From Congeria kusceri (taxonomy: Eukaryota; Mollusca; Bivalvia; Myida; Dreissenidae), in NCBI GenBank assembly GCA_027627225.1, contig JAPFQT010000168.1:317501-381500 (forward strand): a stretch of DNA of 64,000 nucleotides, read 5' to 3'. The notes below the pieces were generated by a model. That model was not told where the DNA came from. It did not search any database and worked only from the letters and a program-made list of their open reading frames with translations. Made by a program: the position numbers and the translations under genes. Shown piece by piece: positions 25,401 through 40,400 of the stretch; position 1 is the stretch's first letter, and every line of letters begins with the position of its first letter.

Positions 25401-28400
25401 CTTTCTGAACAGCGAGTTAAATCGTATTCTGGAAATGTTGATGCGCAGTTCAGTTTAGTTGTTAATTTCACATCATTTAACGCAACCGGCTGCATGAATG
25501 GAAATGTGGGGTACTCTAAATGACATGGAAATGAGTAGTACTCCTATGAAACGTACACTGTCAGCGAGTAAGTGCTATCTTATCCCAAAAGAGCAGTCCG
25601 CGCGAATATTGTTGTAAAATTTCATTATTTCTGAGTGATATTATGTACCCAATCACACTTTGTTAAGTGAAATAGTTGTTCTCATCATTTTAAAATCGAT
25701 TTGCAATAAATTATAATCCCATTTCTCACAGTCACAAAAACGCATTACATTCAAAAATTTACATTTAAAGCGTGTGTACTTGTTACTTCTAAAGTAACTG
25801 TTATATGGCGTTTTGTGAATCAAATAGTATACGCTATTGCTTTGAGGGAACAACTACAAGACTTGAACTGCTTGTTAAACTTTTGATGTTATTAAACCAT
25901 ATTAAAGCGAGCTTTCTTTGTTTTGCGGTATTCAATAACTGTGATATCAATGGTGGGCGGTGCCTAACAGTTCAATAACTAGTGTGCGTATAAATTACAA
26001 CTAAATTTCAATACAACGCACGCTCAATATAGTATACGCATTTGTAGCATACTTTTAACTCAATATGTTAATTATTTAAAATCGCCCTGCGGACTCATTA
26101 AATAACCAAGATATTTCGGTAAAAGGCTGCTACAACTATCACAAAACGAAGGTTTAGCGACGTCCATGAAAAAACGAAAACTGTTAGTTAAATAAAGTTA
26201 AATCGGAGTTACAATACACTTACGACCAAATAGTTGGTATACTCGAGATTCAGCGGGGAAATCATTCTATGTGGAAAACATTTAAGATTAATATAATGTT
26301 GATATGAACAGCTTAGATGGTAAAATGTACATTTATCAACTTCATGAGTGCTGTAAGAGTTCATGATATAATAGAATTTAATCTTGTTAAGATAGCTGTA
26401 TAATTTTAGACGTACATTTATGAGCGAATAATGATTTCTAGCGGATACATATGATACGTTACTAGTTACTAGGTATAATGCCCCATCCACATGCAGTCAA
26501 TTGACGTAATTAGAATATTAAATGAGCCACTGTTCTTATTACCAACTTATAGCGGGTAACATTGAAAATATGGTTCGGTGGAGGTTAAATAACTTATAAA
26601 CATATGTGCACATGCATTAACTACTTCAGTATGAATTATTATACATAACAATTTTGGGTTAGCATAATCGATACTTGTAAAGTATATAATATAATAATAT
26701 AATATGAAATCTAACGTACTGTTCCTATTTCACAAGGATCTTTCAATGTAAAATGTCATACATTTTTAAATGAAACTTTCTATGCGGTTTCTTCACAGTG
26801 TATTAAAACATGGTATTAAACATGTACCGAGCTGGTTTATTGGCCTAATATAAATAATGTTTCAATGTAAGATTACTTTATGTATTGCGTTGATCTTACA
26901 TTAAATATTTCAACATGGAATGATTGTGCATTAGTTGGGAATGGTAAATGTCAGCTATTGAGTTATTACAATGTAATGTTTTGTACATCGTCGGACCCCA
27001 CGTTAGCTCAGATACGCTATGCTCAAAGAGCGGTAACGAAATATATACCGTGGGTCTGTACAAATACGAGGTAGATATAACAGGGCTTGTCAGATGATGT
27101 GACGTATGCTCCCTATGCACATGCTCATCACAGCAAGGCTACCCAATGACAGACAAGCATATGTGATGTCCAAAACACAGTATCTGGTCACGGGAAATAA
27201 TAATCTGAAGTAATATTCAAATCCTAACAGGCGTTTAGAAGTAATGGAGGGAAAACGAAATTTCTTGACCTAGAATTGTGACCTTGACCTTTGACAGACA
27301 ACCATGAATGTTGTATGCTACACATCGTCTTGTCCTGGGGATAATAATCTGAATTAATATGCCAAGGTATTAAGAAGATATGGATCGGAAATGTAAATCG
27401 GTGACTTTGACCTTGAATTGTGACATTTACCTTCGATCGACGATAATGTTAGTTGTACGCAATACATTGTCTTCAAATGGGGAAAAATAATTTGAAATAA
27501 TATTTAAAAAATCCTTCCTGGCGTTCTGAAGTTATAGAGCTAAAATGAAAATATTTTACCTTTAATCTTGAATTGTGACATTGACCAACGAGCATGGGAG
27601 TTGTACGCGACACAGTGTCGGGTCATGGGGAATATAAATCCACACAGGCATTAAATAGTTACAGGGCGGAAACGAAATCCGGACGGACGGATGTAAACCC
27701 ACAGAAGGACGGTGCGACTGCTATTTTCCCTCCCTCGAGGGCATAATTAAAATAATAAATAGATATAACGTGACGTTAAAAACATAAATAAAATAACGTA
27801 GTGACATATTAACATGGCAAGTTATTTATCGGATGTTTATGGGGTGAAATACAATTTTAAATGTGATATTGGAGACAAATTTGGAATTGTTGTTGATGTA
27901 TATTATATATGAATTGACAATTATAATAAAATATACATTTGCAGAGAGTAATGTGAAAATGTGCTTGACTTTTGTTGAAACTTTGTCTTTAATAAAACAT
28001 GTGATATATTTATTAAAGGCACAGTGGATAAAGAACGGACTAAAAGCTCTGGATGAATTACATTTGAGGCGCGTCGTCCAAAAACCAGGCTTAATGCATG
28101 TGCGTAAAGAGTCGTCTCGGATTAGCCTGTGCGGTCCGCACAGGCTAATCCAGGACGGCACTTTGCGAATACAGTTATTTATGCTTAGAAGAGACTTCCA
28201 TGCAACAGAAAATGCCATATAAGAGGAAAGTACCATCATGGATAAGCCTGCGCGTACTGCACAGGCTAATCCGGGACGACACATTACGCACATGTATTAA
28301 GCCAGACACACCTCATTTATATGTTGGCATTTTCGTCACCTCGAGTACTTTGCAACAGCTTATCATGAAAACTACTAAAAATTAAAATTAAACTTTCGTA

Positions 28401-31400
28401 ACAATATAGGGTATTGCTATATATAACATGCAAAAATAACTTACCTTTAGCACTTTATATCATATGTATATGCGACTAGCAGGAATTACAAACAAGTATT
28501 GTAATACAAGATCACGGATAATAATTATATAATGCCAGAAGAATTAGCGGAATAATAAATGACATATGTGGGGTGCAGCTTTTGTACTTATACATAAAAA
28601 TATACACGCATTAAAGTCTTAATCATCCAACATTTTATGTAATGACATAATAATAGTTGTAGACATCAGACACGTCAGATATATAACATACACAATTATT
28701 ATACATCCACTCATCAAAACACATATTATATCGGTTTAAAAATATAATGTACACTGATCATGAATGAGTTAATGACACAAGCCTGTCAGAAGTGGCTTTT
28801 GAGCATATTACATACTACAACAATGGCTAGTGATCTTTCAAACGCAACCGTTAGAACACTAGGCGTAGGTAAAATCATATCAACTTGAGCAAACAGCAAT
28901 AATGTCAAGGTCCGGTACAGAACATAAACCGGTAAGAGGCGTTTCGTGGAAACCCGGGCATAATGCATGTGCGTAAATTGTCGTCCCGGATCAGCGTGTG
29001 CAGTCCGGGCAGGCTGATCAAGGACGACGCTTTCCGCCTACAGTGGATTTATGTTTAGAAGAGACATCATTGAATCAGAAAATACCATGCAAGCGGAACT
29101 TGTCGTCCTAGATTAGCCTGTGCGAACTGCACAGACTAATCCGGGACAACGCTTTATGCACAAGCATTAAGCCAGGTTTCCCATGACACGCTTCAATTAT
29201 TCATTTTAACTTTGGATTATAGCCAGATCTATTTCAAGACAGCACTATAACTGTTGAATTTCAGGTCTGGGGTCACGGCACTAAGTTGCCAGTAAAAGTA
29301 AGAAATCAAGGACTAGCTTGGCCTCATAACATGGTCTATTAAAGCCAAAATTCATACGCAACCACAAACCAAAACATATAACATAGTAACAATATCGCAA
29401 AAAGCGTATGCCGTTACCTCGTTCAAACGATCAAACCGGAAGTCACAGTCTGCGCGAGTACTGGATTCCGCGCATGCGTACGGGCTAACCCGCAGGGCTC
29501 ACGATTGGTCACAACGTCATATTTTCAACACAAATCGGATTTAGGGGACAATTTTTTTTATCTGACAACGATGACAAACATTTAAACATACTGACAGAAT
29601 TTCACAAAAACACAGAAATAATTCGGTGGTTTAAAATTATTTAAATCGATAATTTACGTCCTCACACAATTAAAATGTGTATATGTGATTTGTAAGCAGT
29701 GGTCACGTGGCCAAAGTTGTGTACACGTAACTGAAGGTGTGTATCATGTGCCTGGAGTTGTGTATCACGTGCCTGAAGGTGTGTATGACGTGACTAAAGT
29801 TGTGTAACACGTTATCTATTTTGCGGTAATTTGACTCGTGCTTCATTCAACAGCGTGGTTTGTTTTGAAGTGTTTTATGATGTTAATGCAAAAAGCCATG
29901 ATGGATGAAAAGCGCTAAGACAGAACGGAACAGCACAGGACAGGCAACAAGACATAGCCTTATGAATGACAGAAGCAACAAGCAACTTTAAGAATTCATA
30001 TCAATTCGTAATGAAATATAAATGAGTTTAATACAGTAACATTCCAACCATGTTATACTTAATTTGCATCAAAAGAACACAGCGAATACAAAATCATTTG
30101 ACATGTTTGCATTAATTTTAGAGAGGATAAGCTTTCTCTGAAGCTCCATTTACTTTGACTATTTATATTTGTCGTCTGCTATTGATAGCAACTGTTGTTT
30201 TTTTTCCTCCTTTGTTAGTTGTTATTTTTTGGTTTTGCTTTTTTTGCAAATGACAATGAAAGAAGATAGATGCAAAGAGTGGTGGTTAGTATTATTGGAT
30301 GTTATTAAGCGGTGATCGACCGGAAGCCAAACGCGTGCAGGGTTAAAAAGCACTATAGGTTACACACCACTAATTAGTACGAAAGCTGTTGCGTTAACCA
30401 TGTGAAAGCTCGTGAAAAACTCTTTAATCAAGCTAAGTTATCTAACTATCCGTGTACGTTAATAAATGAGGCGTGTCGTGGGAAAACCGAGCTTAATGCA
30501 TGTGCGTGAAGTGACGTCCTTAATTAGCTTGTGCAGTCCGCACTGGCTAATCCGGGACCGCTACTTCCGCCGACAGTGGATTTTTTGTTTACGCACATGC
30601 ATTAAGCCCAGTTTTCTTACGACACGCCTCATTTATGTAAATTACGTTGTTGAAACTAGATCGCGGGTCAGTATTTAAAGTATTTTATGCACATATAGGC
30701 AATTAACACATATTTTATAATATTATATACTTGGTTAAAGTTTCGTTAGTATAATAGCATGTGCTAAAATATTTATGAATATATTATTTTTTTCATATTT
30801 GCTTCTTCAAGCCACTAATATAATCCTGTAGGCCTATGCATAACTAACGGTGAAACATTCCAACAACATGTTTCAAACTAACATATGCGTGTCTTGTATT
30901 TTGTTATAAAACAACACACTTAACGAAAGCTCTATATTAAAAATTCAAACCAAACTTTAAAAGCATGATTAAAATCGCCTACGCCTACTGCTGCACCAAA
31001 AAAACAACATGTTAGAAAGTAAATAGTATTCAGGTCTAGATCTAAAATCTTTAGTATATGGTTTTGTCAATGCAGCAACATAGCTTCATTAATTTTCAAA
31101 CATATCTAGAATTCTAAGAAAACTTTGAATTGAAATAAACTAACATAGGTGTGAATTTATGATTTCACACTCGTCCACTTACTTCCGGTCGGGCACAGCA
31201 TGCCGGGATTGGGTTTGCTGCATTCTGCGCAGTTTCCGGTGTTGATGTCACAAGTGTCGTCAACGCATTGTGAACTACAACTCATCCTACATGTCTGTGT
31301 GTAGTATCCGGGCTTACATGCGTAATCGCAGTTACCAGTAGCTTGCCTGCACAGCGGACCTGTCGTGTGATTACTTAATAGATTAGTTCACAAAGTAGTT

Positions 31401-34400
31401 CACTCATTTGTTTTGGTTTTAGACTTTTTTCGGAAGCCAAAGCTCTTTTGAGAGGGTAATTTCCAAAACAGGTATCGCGGAAAACTACTTCTTTTCTTTG
31501 CAGGTTACGATTACCTTTTGATTATTTACGATAATGTTGGTCATGCGCATTATAATGTGTATATCATGCGAATAATTACAATTACAGTTTCTAAAAAAAG
31601 ACAATTTATCAAATATGTTGCGCCAAACTTGTATGTAACCGAAACATTCACCTGAGTGACCCGGAATAAGACCACTAAATTAATCAGTTATTTTTGACTC
31701 GTTACGAAATAGTTATTTCTTGTTACCAATTCTTATTCTGAATATTTTGAAAACAAATTACTGCAATGTATTAATTTTGAACTGCAGTATGGAAAATCGA
31801 GAGCACGCATTGTATGACCTTCTTTTCACTCGGTACGCAACAAATAACTAACAATCCATGCTCTTAATTACCACGCTTCGTCGCTTATTCTGCAAACTCC
31901 TTGCAGATTGAATTTTTCACTGGCATGTGTATAATTCCGTTTGCATTAATAGTTAGCTTGAAAAATATTTGTTCGTTACTAACAAATTAATTTTTATTAT
32001 GATGTCGTATACTATTGAATAAGAAGCCTTATTATTAACAATAAAGGTGGGAAATTGAACTCCATTCAAACAAATGTTTCCTTTTTAGCAAAAGCGCCCT
32101 CATCATTCACACGTTTTAGTTTCTTGTGCTGCCAACCGTCTTTTGATGCTGTCAGCGTTTTGATTGTAACAGAATCTGTTATTAAACAACGGCCTTCATA
32201 AGACTTTGATTGCAACTGTCAGGAAAATAACTCGGGAATAATGGATATAATGACTGCTAAGTAGGCAAACTACTTTAAAACGCATGCTTTACTCGATAGC
32301 TTTAGACACTTTATAAAATAATATAAATATATAAATATAAGTGGTTTGGTTTCTTCATACATTACACAATAATATAATCGACTTACCCTTCTCAAGATTG
32401 GCCGGACTACTTGCACAGAACTGTGAGCATCCCAGTGTGCATTTTTCTCCGTAATAACCGTCCGTGCATCCGTACGTGCAGTTTCCGGTAGTGAAGTGAC
32501 AATGCAAGCGACCGTTCGGGTCGACTGCGCAATTTTCGGGACATGTCTGGTTGCAATCCGCACCGTAATAGCCGTAGTCACATACGGGGTCTAGACATGC
32601 ACCTGCGGTGGATAGAAATAAACAGAACATTATTTTATAGCGGCTCTACAATTGCTGCCCGGTGTATATACATGTATTGGATTCATTGCGATCATCTAGT
32701 TTGTATCGGTAGTTTGGTGTGTTCCCTCGCGTGCATGTTTGTTCTATTTTACATATGTTTGTTTTTGATTCTCATCTTGTTCTCTAACACATATGCTTGT
32801 ACAGAACGGACGTGTTTCACATGCTTGTACAGAACGGACGTGTTTCATACATGCTTGTACAGAACGGACGTGTTTCACACATGCTTGTACAGAACGGACG
32901 TGTTTCACACATGCTTGTATCGAGTGCAGGTTTTATTCTGTCTGCTGTACGCATGGTTGATTTGAGTGCACGTTTATTCTAATGTACGCATGCTTGTATT
33001 AAAAGCATATTTTATTCTAATGTACGCATCCTCGTAAGTGAGTGCATGATTTATTCTAATTTATACCTGCTTGAATTGAGTGCATGATTTATTCTAATGT
33101 ACACAGGCTTGTAATTGAGTGCATGATTTCTTCTAATGTACACAGGCTTGTAATTGAGCGCATAATTTATTCTACTGTACGCAGGCTTGTACGAATTGAG
33201 TGCATAATTTATTCTCATGTACACAGGCTTGCACGTATTGAGTGCAAGATTTATTATGATGGACGTATGCTTGTAATTGAGTGCATGATTTATTATACTG
33301 TACGCAGGCTTGTACGTATTGAGTGCTTGATTTATTCTAATGTACACAGGCTTGTACGTATTGAGTGCATGATTTATTCTAATGTACGAAGGCTTGTACG
33401 TATTGAGTGCATGATTTATTGTAATGTACGCATGCTTGTAATTGAGTGCAAGTTTTATTCTAATGTACGCAGGCTTGTATATATTAAGGGCATGCTTTAT
33501 TCTAATGCACGCAGGCTTGTATTGAGCGCATGATTTATTTTAGTGTACGCATGCTTGTATTGAGTGCATGGTTTATTATAATGTACGCATGCTTGTATTG
33601 AGTGCATGTTTTATTCTAATGTACGCATGCTTGTATTGAGTGCATGATTTATTCTAATGTACGCATGCTTATATTGAGTGCATGATTTAATCTAATGTAC
33701 GCATGCTTGTATTCAGTGCATGTTTTATTCTCATGTACGCATCCTTGTATTGAGTGCATGTTTTATTCAAATGTATACATGTTTGTATTGAGTGCATGAT
33801 TTATTATAATGTACACATGCTTGTAATTGAGTGCATGATTTATTCTAATGTACGCATACTTGCAATGAGTGCAAGTTTTAATCTGTTGTTCGCATGTTTG
33901 TAATTGAGTGCTTGTTCTATTCTGTTGTACGATGCTTGTAATTGAGTGCATGTTTTATTCTGTTGTACGCATGCATGTAATTGAGTGCGTGTTTTATTCT
34001 GTTGTACGCATGCTTGTAATTGAGTGCGTGTTTTATTCTACGCATGCTTGTATTGAGTGCAGGTTTCATTAGTATGTACGCATGCTTGAATTGAGTGCAT
34101 GATTTATTCTGGTGTACGCATGCTTGTATTGAGTGCAGGTTGTATTATTATGTACGCATGCTTGTATTGAGTGCATGACTTAGTTTGTATAGACATGCTT
34201 GATTTGAGTTCATGTTTAAGAAATAATACCTTTTCTTCATAGTTGGCTGTCGAATAACCCACGGCCGGAAGTTTTGGTGCGTAGAGATTAAAGTATGAGT
34301 CTGAAGCGTGTGCAAATGTATTAGCCCCGCCCATAATTGTTGCAGAATAACCTATACTTTATTTTCTTCTTTGTTTATACAAAGGTTGGCGCGTGCCGTG

Positions 34401-37400
34401 TTAGAATTCAATTTTGTGCGCATGCTAGCATCATTGGGTGCATGGTTTATTCACGTTCACGGATGCTTGTATTGAGTGCGTCTTTCATATGCTTTACAAA
34501 CGCCTGTACTGAGTGCTTGCTTTATTTTCTTGCAAGTAAGTTTTTATTGTGACTTTGGTTTATTACCCTACATTTAATGTTTGTGTCTAGTTGCTTGTCG
34601 ATTGTTTTAGCAGCATTCTGCTGATTTGTGTTGTATTATCTTGTATACTTATTTCACGCGAGAAACAAGTTTCCATCGTATGACTGCTATAATTATGATT
34701 CGTTTACATGCATTCATTTACATTAAAATGTGTACACATTTTTGAACTATAGCCAATGCGTTCCATTGTGTAGCACATTTTATTAATTTAGTTTGTCGAT
34801 ATACTTTTACTTTATTCAGAAAAGTACATAAAACAAAGCGATAAACGTTCAGTCCTACAGTTTAGATTTACATCTTATAAAAACTGAACGTTAAACAAAT
34901 CGTGATACACTTCACACAGATTCGCATACGCCGCCAAGAATACACCTACCGCTTGATCTGTCACAGACGTCATTACCACAGTTGGGACACGATCCGCTGC
35001 AGTCGTGTTTGTAGTGGAAATTCATGCATCCATCCCGACATGTGCCGTCCTGTTGGAGTACACGAGTATACCCATAAACTTGTTTGGTCCAATTTACTGT
35101 TATTTGATGTCAATGAGACTTGTTGGAACTATCTGTATCAGCTATTCATCTCACAAAAATAACACAGTTGATATCAATCCAATACAAAAGATGTATTGCA
35201 AAAACAATACAAGCGATGCAAAACTATTTGGTATTTATGTATAGGTACTAAGGTAAAATGTGAAGATCTAGGTTGGTATACTAGTATTGACCATATAAAA
35301 ACTGACAATCGTTGAAAGGTAATTTTAAAAGCTAATTATCTTGAGGTTTTGAGAAAGTACAGTTTTTTACCAAATAAGTGTGTTATTACATTGCGCTAAG
35401 TCGTTGATAGAGCGGACGCGCGGGCGGTGGGCGGATGGCGGCGTCAAACATTGCTTTCCACTGAATAATTCAAGAAAGAATTGCAATATTTAAATGAAAC
35501 TCCATATACCTTAAATCAATACCTCGCTTGGGATTGCATATGGATATGGTGGGGTTGGGTCAAGGTCGATGTTTCTAAAGATAGAAAACGGGTACCGCTC
35601 AATAACTCAATAGCGAATTGAGATATTGTAATTAAATTTCATATATATCCCACAGGATCGAGCCCCGATGGAGACCTGCGATCCAATACCTACAAGCTTT
35701 CGGGATACGACACCATTGAGCTCAAATAGCGAGGTCGTTCCAAACAGTTCAGCACTTCCTGTCGGCACAAATGATCAGGGCACTGCTGGGAGCAAAATGC
35801 TAAGCAAGGGAAACCAATCCACAAGCATTTCATCGTTTAAGACCCCCAGTATCTCACATTATCTGAAACAGCCAACTTTACTCCTAAGTGCAAAGCCAGC
35901 AAAGTCCCAGGATGAAACGACGATCAAATCCATCGTTGTTGACAACGACAACCCAACACTTAGTCGCGACGAGACAATGCCTACAAGGGGCCGCACGAGA
36001 GTCGCCAATAGATCCACTGAAAGGGCCGAGCGTAGGTCACAGTCATCTGTTCCGTATAGGCGACAGAGCAGTGCCAGTAAAACGAGAACGAAAACTGACA
36101 AAACGGTGGGTTTATCGAGCGCTATAAATAGCACAGTAATCTTTCCATCGGCTGGCGAAAATACACCTACAAACGTGAATCACGTGGACAATAGTCAAAG
36201 TTTGCCAGTTAAAACCGACGATGGGCGGAATCAGGTGAGAATCTAGGACGTTTTACAGAAGGCCAATTTACGAATAGCTTTACTTAATGTCCAAGGATTA
36301 TCGACAAGACGTGTAAATAAATTACAATCGATTGAGATGATAAAAGTTTTTTCTTCACATGATATTGTCATGCTTACTGAAACATGGACAAACAATTTTT
36401 GGGATTTAAACGTAAATGGCTTTGATCACTATGTCTTAAATCGAACTGAGCTACTAAAATCAAGCAAACGGCCGTCCGGAGGAATTATTGTTTATATTCG
36501 AAATGAACTCATTAGCAAAGATACTTTAGTGTTTAGAAGCGAAGATGACATTCTTTGCATTAAAATATCTGCATGTAAAATTTGTTTAGAACATGACTTG
36601 CATATTTTCCTATGTTACGTTATACCTGAAAATAGTTCGAGGCAAGCTATGGTAGAACGACATACACTTGATAGAGTACTCGATTATATATATAATCTTA
36701 GTTCCAAACATGGTGAAAATTTAAATGTTATATTATGGGGTGATATGAATGCACATACATCTGATTTACCCGATTTTGTGTCCGATAAAAGTATCAATCA
36801 TATTGATTTTTTACCCGATGGTTACGCAGCTGATACTGGTAGCGCGCGGTGTTCCCAGGACAAAGGTCGTATTAATAATAACGGTATAATATTACTAGAT
36901 TTATGTAAACAAACCGGAATGCGTATTTTAAATGGTAGGTGTGATAGGGATCAGGAAGGAAAGTACACTTTCATTGGCAGAACAGGTTCTAGTGTAGTCG
37001 ATTATGTAATAGCAACACCAGATATTTTTAATTGTGTTCACTCTTTCCGAGTCGAGGATCCAAATATTTTGTCCGACCATTGCTTACTTGATTGCTCTTT
37101 TGCTTTTAAAGATAACAAACAGTCAATTAATAATTGTATTGATCAAAACGGTAGTGTAGGAGTATTATCTTATAAATATGTGTGGGACACTGACAATAGG
37201 CAATTATTTCAGGAAGCTTTACATTCAAGTGATGTTATTGATAGTTTAAATACATGGACAAATGTTGTAAGCAATAGCGCGACATCACATGACATAGACT
37301 GCTGTATACTAAAACTAAATGAAATATTAGATGGAGTTGCCTCCCCTTTTTTCAAACGTAACATTAGAAATACATGTAGAAAAGTTAGCTCACAACAAAA

Positions 37401-40400
37401 TACTCATGAAAAATTATGGTTTACCCCCGAATGTGCTGAAAAAAGGGATGTATTTTACCGTCAATTGAATAAATTTAGAAATAATAAAACAGATGAAAAC
37501 AGAAGGGTACTTAATACAAATAGATCAGATTATATATAAGGTAAATTAGATTACGATAGGGCACAAACCCGAAAACTCGAACAATCCAGATTAAAAAATG
37601 CTAAAACGTATTGGAATATGCTCAAACAATCGGCAGGAATTCAACAGACCAATATATCCCTGAGTACATTTGAACAATATTTCAAAAGCATTAATAATCC
37701 AAACAGTTTGTTTTTTACGCCTGATGAGGATGTTATCTACTTCTTGGAACGGTATGAGAGAAACGAATTTAGTGTAATGTTTGATGAATTAAATAAGCCT
37801 ATTTCAATAGAATTAATTAATAAAGCTATTAAGGAATTGAAATCTAATAAAAGTGGAGGCCCTGATATGCACCTAAATGAGTTCTTTATCCATGGTAGAG
37901 ACACCATTTTGCCATATTTACATACACTTTTTAACAAAATATTTGATAGTGGTTATTTTCCAACTTCCTGGTCTGAGGGTTGGGTGGTACCTTTGCACAA
38001 GAAGGGTAATATAAATGACGAAAATAACTATAGAGGTATAACATTATTGAGTACGTTAGGAAGACTGTTTACCCGCATTCTAAATATTAGACTCTCACAA
38101 TGGGCGGAACATTATTATGTATACGTTGAAGCACAGGCGGATTTTAGACAAAATATGAGCACTCTTGATAATATTTTTGTACTGCATGGTCTTCTGACAC
38201 ACTTATTTAATCAAGGAAAACAGCTCTATTGTGTGTTTGTGGACTTTAGTAAAGCCTTTGATTATGTTGTTCGAGAAAACCTTTGGTGCAAGCTCATTAA
38301 ACTAGGGATACGAGGCAAAATTTTTAATATTGTAAAATCAATATACTCTTCTGTTAAATCTAGAGTAAAATATTGTAATAAATTAAGTGGAGATTTTTAA
38401 TGTATGCTAGGGGTTAGACAAGGAGAATGCTTATCGCCGTTTCTGTTTTCTATGTTTTTAAATGTCTAGAAACAGTCTTCTATGAAAGTGGTATTAATGG
38501 TATAGATGTAGATGATTTCAAACTATTTCTTGTGTTGTACGCAGATGATATTATTATTTTTGCAAATAACGCTGGAGAATTGCAACATAATCTAAATGTA
38601 TTTTATGAATATTGTAAACGCTGGAAGTTAGTAGTGAATGCAGATAAAACTAAAGTCATGATATTCAGGAAAGGGGGACGGTTACCAAACAATATATCTT
38701 TCCACTACAATGATACTGAAATTGAGATTGTTACGATGTTTAATTATCTTGGTGTTGTATTTACGCCTGGTGGTTCTTTCTCTGATGCACAAAGCACAAT
38801 AGCTGGCCAAGCATTGAAAGCGATATTCAAGATGAACAAATACCTTTACAAATTTACATTACTGTGAAACACAGACTAGATTTGTTTGATAAACTTATAT
38901 CACCTATTCTTAATTACGGAAGTGAAGTTTGGGGTTTTGTCAAGGGCGATGCTATAGAACGCGTTCAAATGCAATTTTGTAAAAGTCTGCTAGGTGTTAA
39001 AAGAACTACTCAAAACGATTTTATATACGGCGAACTTGGGCGCATAAACTGTCAAACAAGTAGATATTATAACATTATAAAATATTGGGTTAAAATATTA
39101 CACACTAACAGTAATAAATTCAATAAGAAAATTTACCTCACATTGTTGAGTGATTGCGAAAGATATCCTAACAAAAAAAGTTGGTGTTCCTTAATACGTG
39201 ATTTGCTAAGCACACTTGGTTTTTACGATGCCTGGTATTTCCAGCATGTCGGTCACGATACTGTATTTCTTGACGCTATTAAACAAAAACTAACCGATAA
39301 TTTTATCCAAAATTGGAACGGTCGATTGGTAAACTCGAGTAGAGCCCTTTTTTATAGAAATATAGCAAACTTTCAACTTCAACCATACTTAGTATTATGT
39401 AATATTAAAAAGTACAGATTTAACCTATCTAGGTTACGATTATCTTCACATAGATTGGGAATAGAAAGTGGCAGATGGTTTAAGCCCAACCCTACACCTG
39501 TTGAGCAAAGGACCTGCAGTCTCTGTAATCGTCTAGAAGACGAATACCATTTTGTGCTTGAATGTAACTTATATACAGATTTAAGATGTAAATATATACC
39601 GTTATATAATAGAAACAGACCAAATATGCAAAAATTTATAGAACTAATGTCATCCGATAGTGAAACTGTGTTAAGAAAACTTAGTGCCTTTGTCCATTCC
39701 GCTTTTCTAGTCAGATCAACTAACATGTATGTGTCCTTTTGATGTATCTTTACCCATAAAACGTACTACATGCATGTTGTCCATCTAGTTATATTGTCAA
39801 CTATTTGTATTAGCTTCAAATATATAAATTGCTGCTGTTTTTTGTGGGTGAATGAATTGTACGTATATTTCATATCTGATCAACTGTTTTAAGTATAAAG
39901 TACTTAAATTACTAAATACTTTAGGGAATATATTATTAGACACTTTCTTGTATAGTTACATAAGACATAAATGTACATATGTATATTGTTTCTAACGCTT
40001 AAATTGTTTTTACTCACACCTGTCAAATAACGAACAAACATGTAATGTTTACCCTTATAACACCTATTATAAACAAGTAATTTTCCGTGATTAAAATCAA
40101 ACACATTTCAACCGAAATCTCATCTATTGTATTTCATATAAATGTAAATTTTTAGGGAACTACAATGTATTATGGGATTTATATTACTCAGCGTCTACTG
40201 TATAATCTGTAGTTTATGCGTTATTTCTTGTTTTCGCTACGTTAAGTTTTGTTGTTACGAATAAAGGTATGTATTCACTAATGCATCAATGTATTGATAG
40301 GTATGACTATTTCTCTGTATTACTAGTATGGTAAATATGTATTAACTACTGTTAGTAATTTATTGATATATATTTTTTTTTTTATGTATTTATTATTTAA

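Noticed and set aside
33051..33533. Periodic ORFs on both strands within the 38-bp minisatellite.
   Set aside because: The 12-13 residue period follows the DNA unit length; there is no start context, splice signal or domain.
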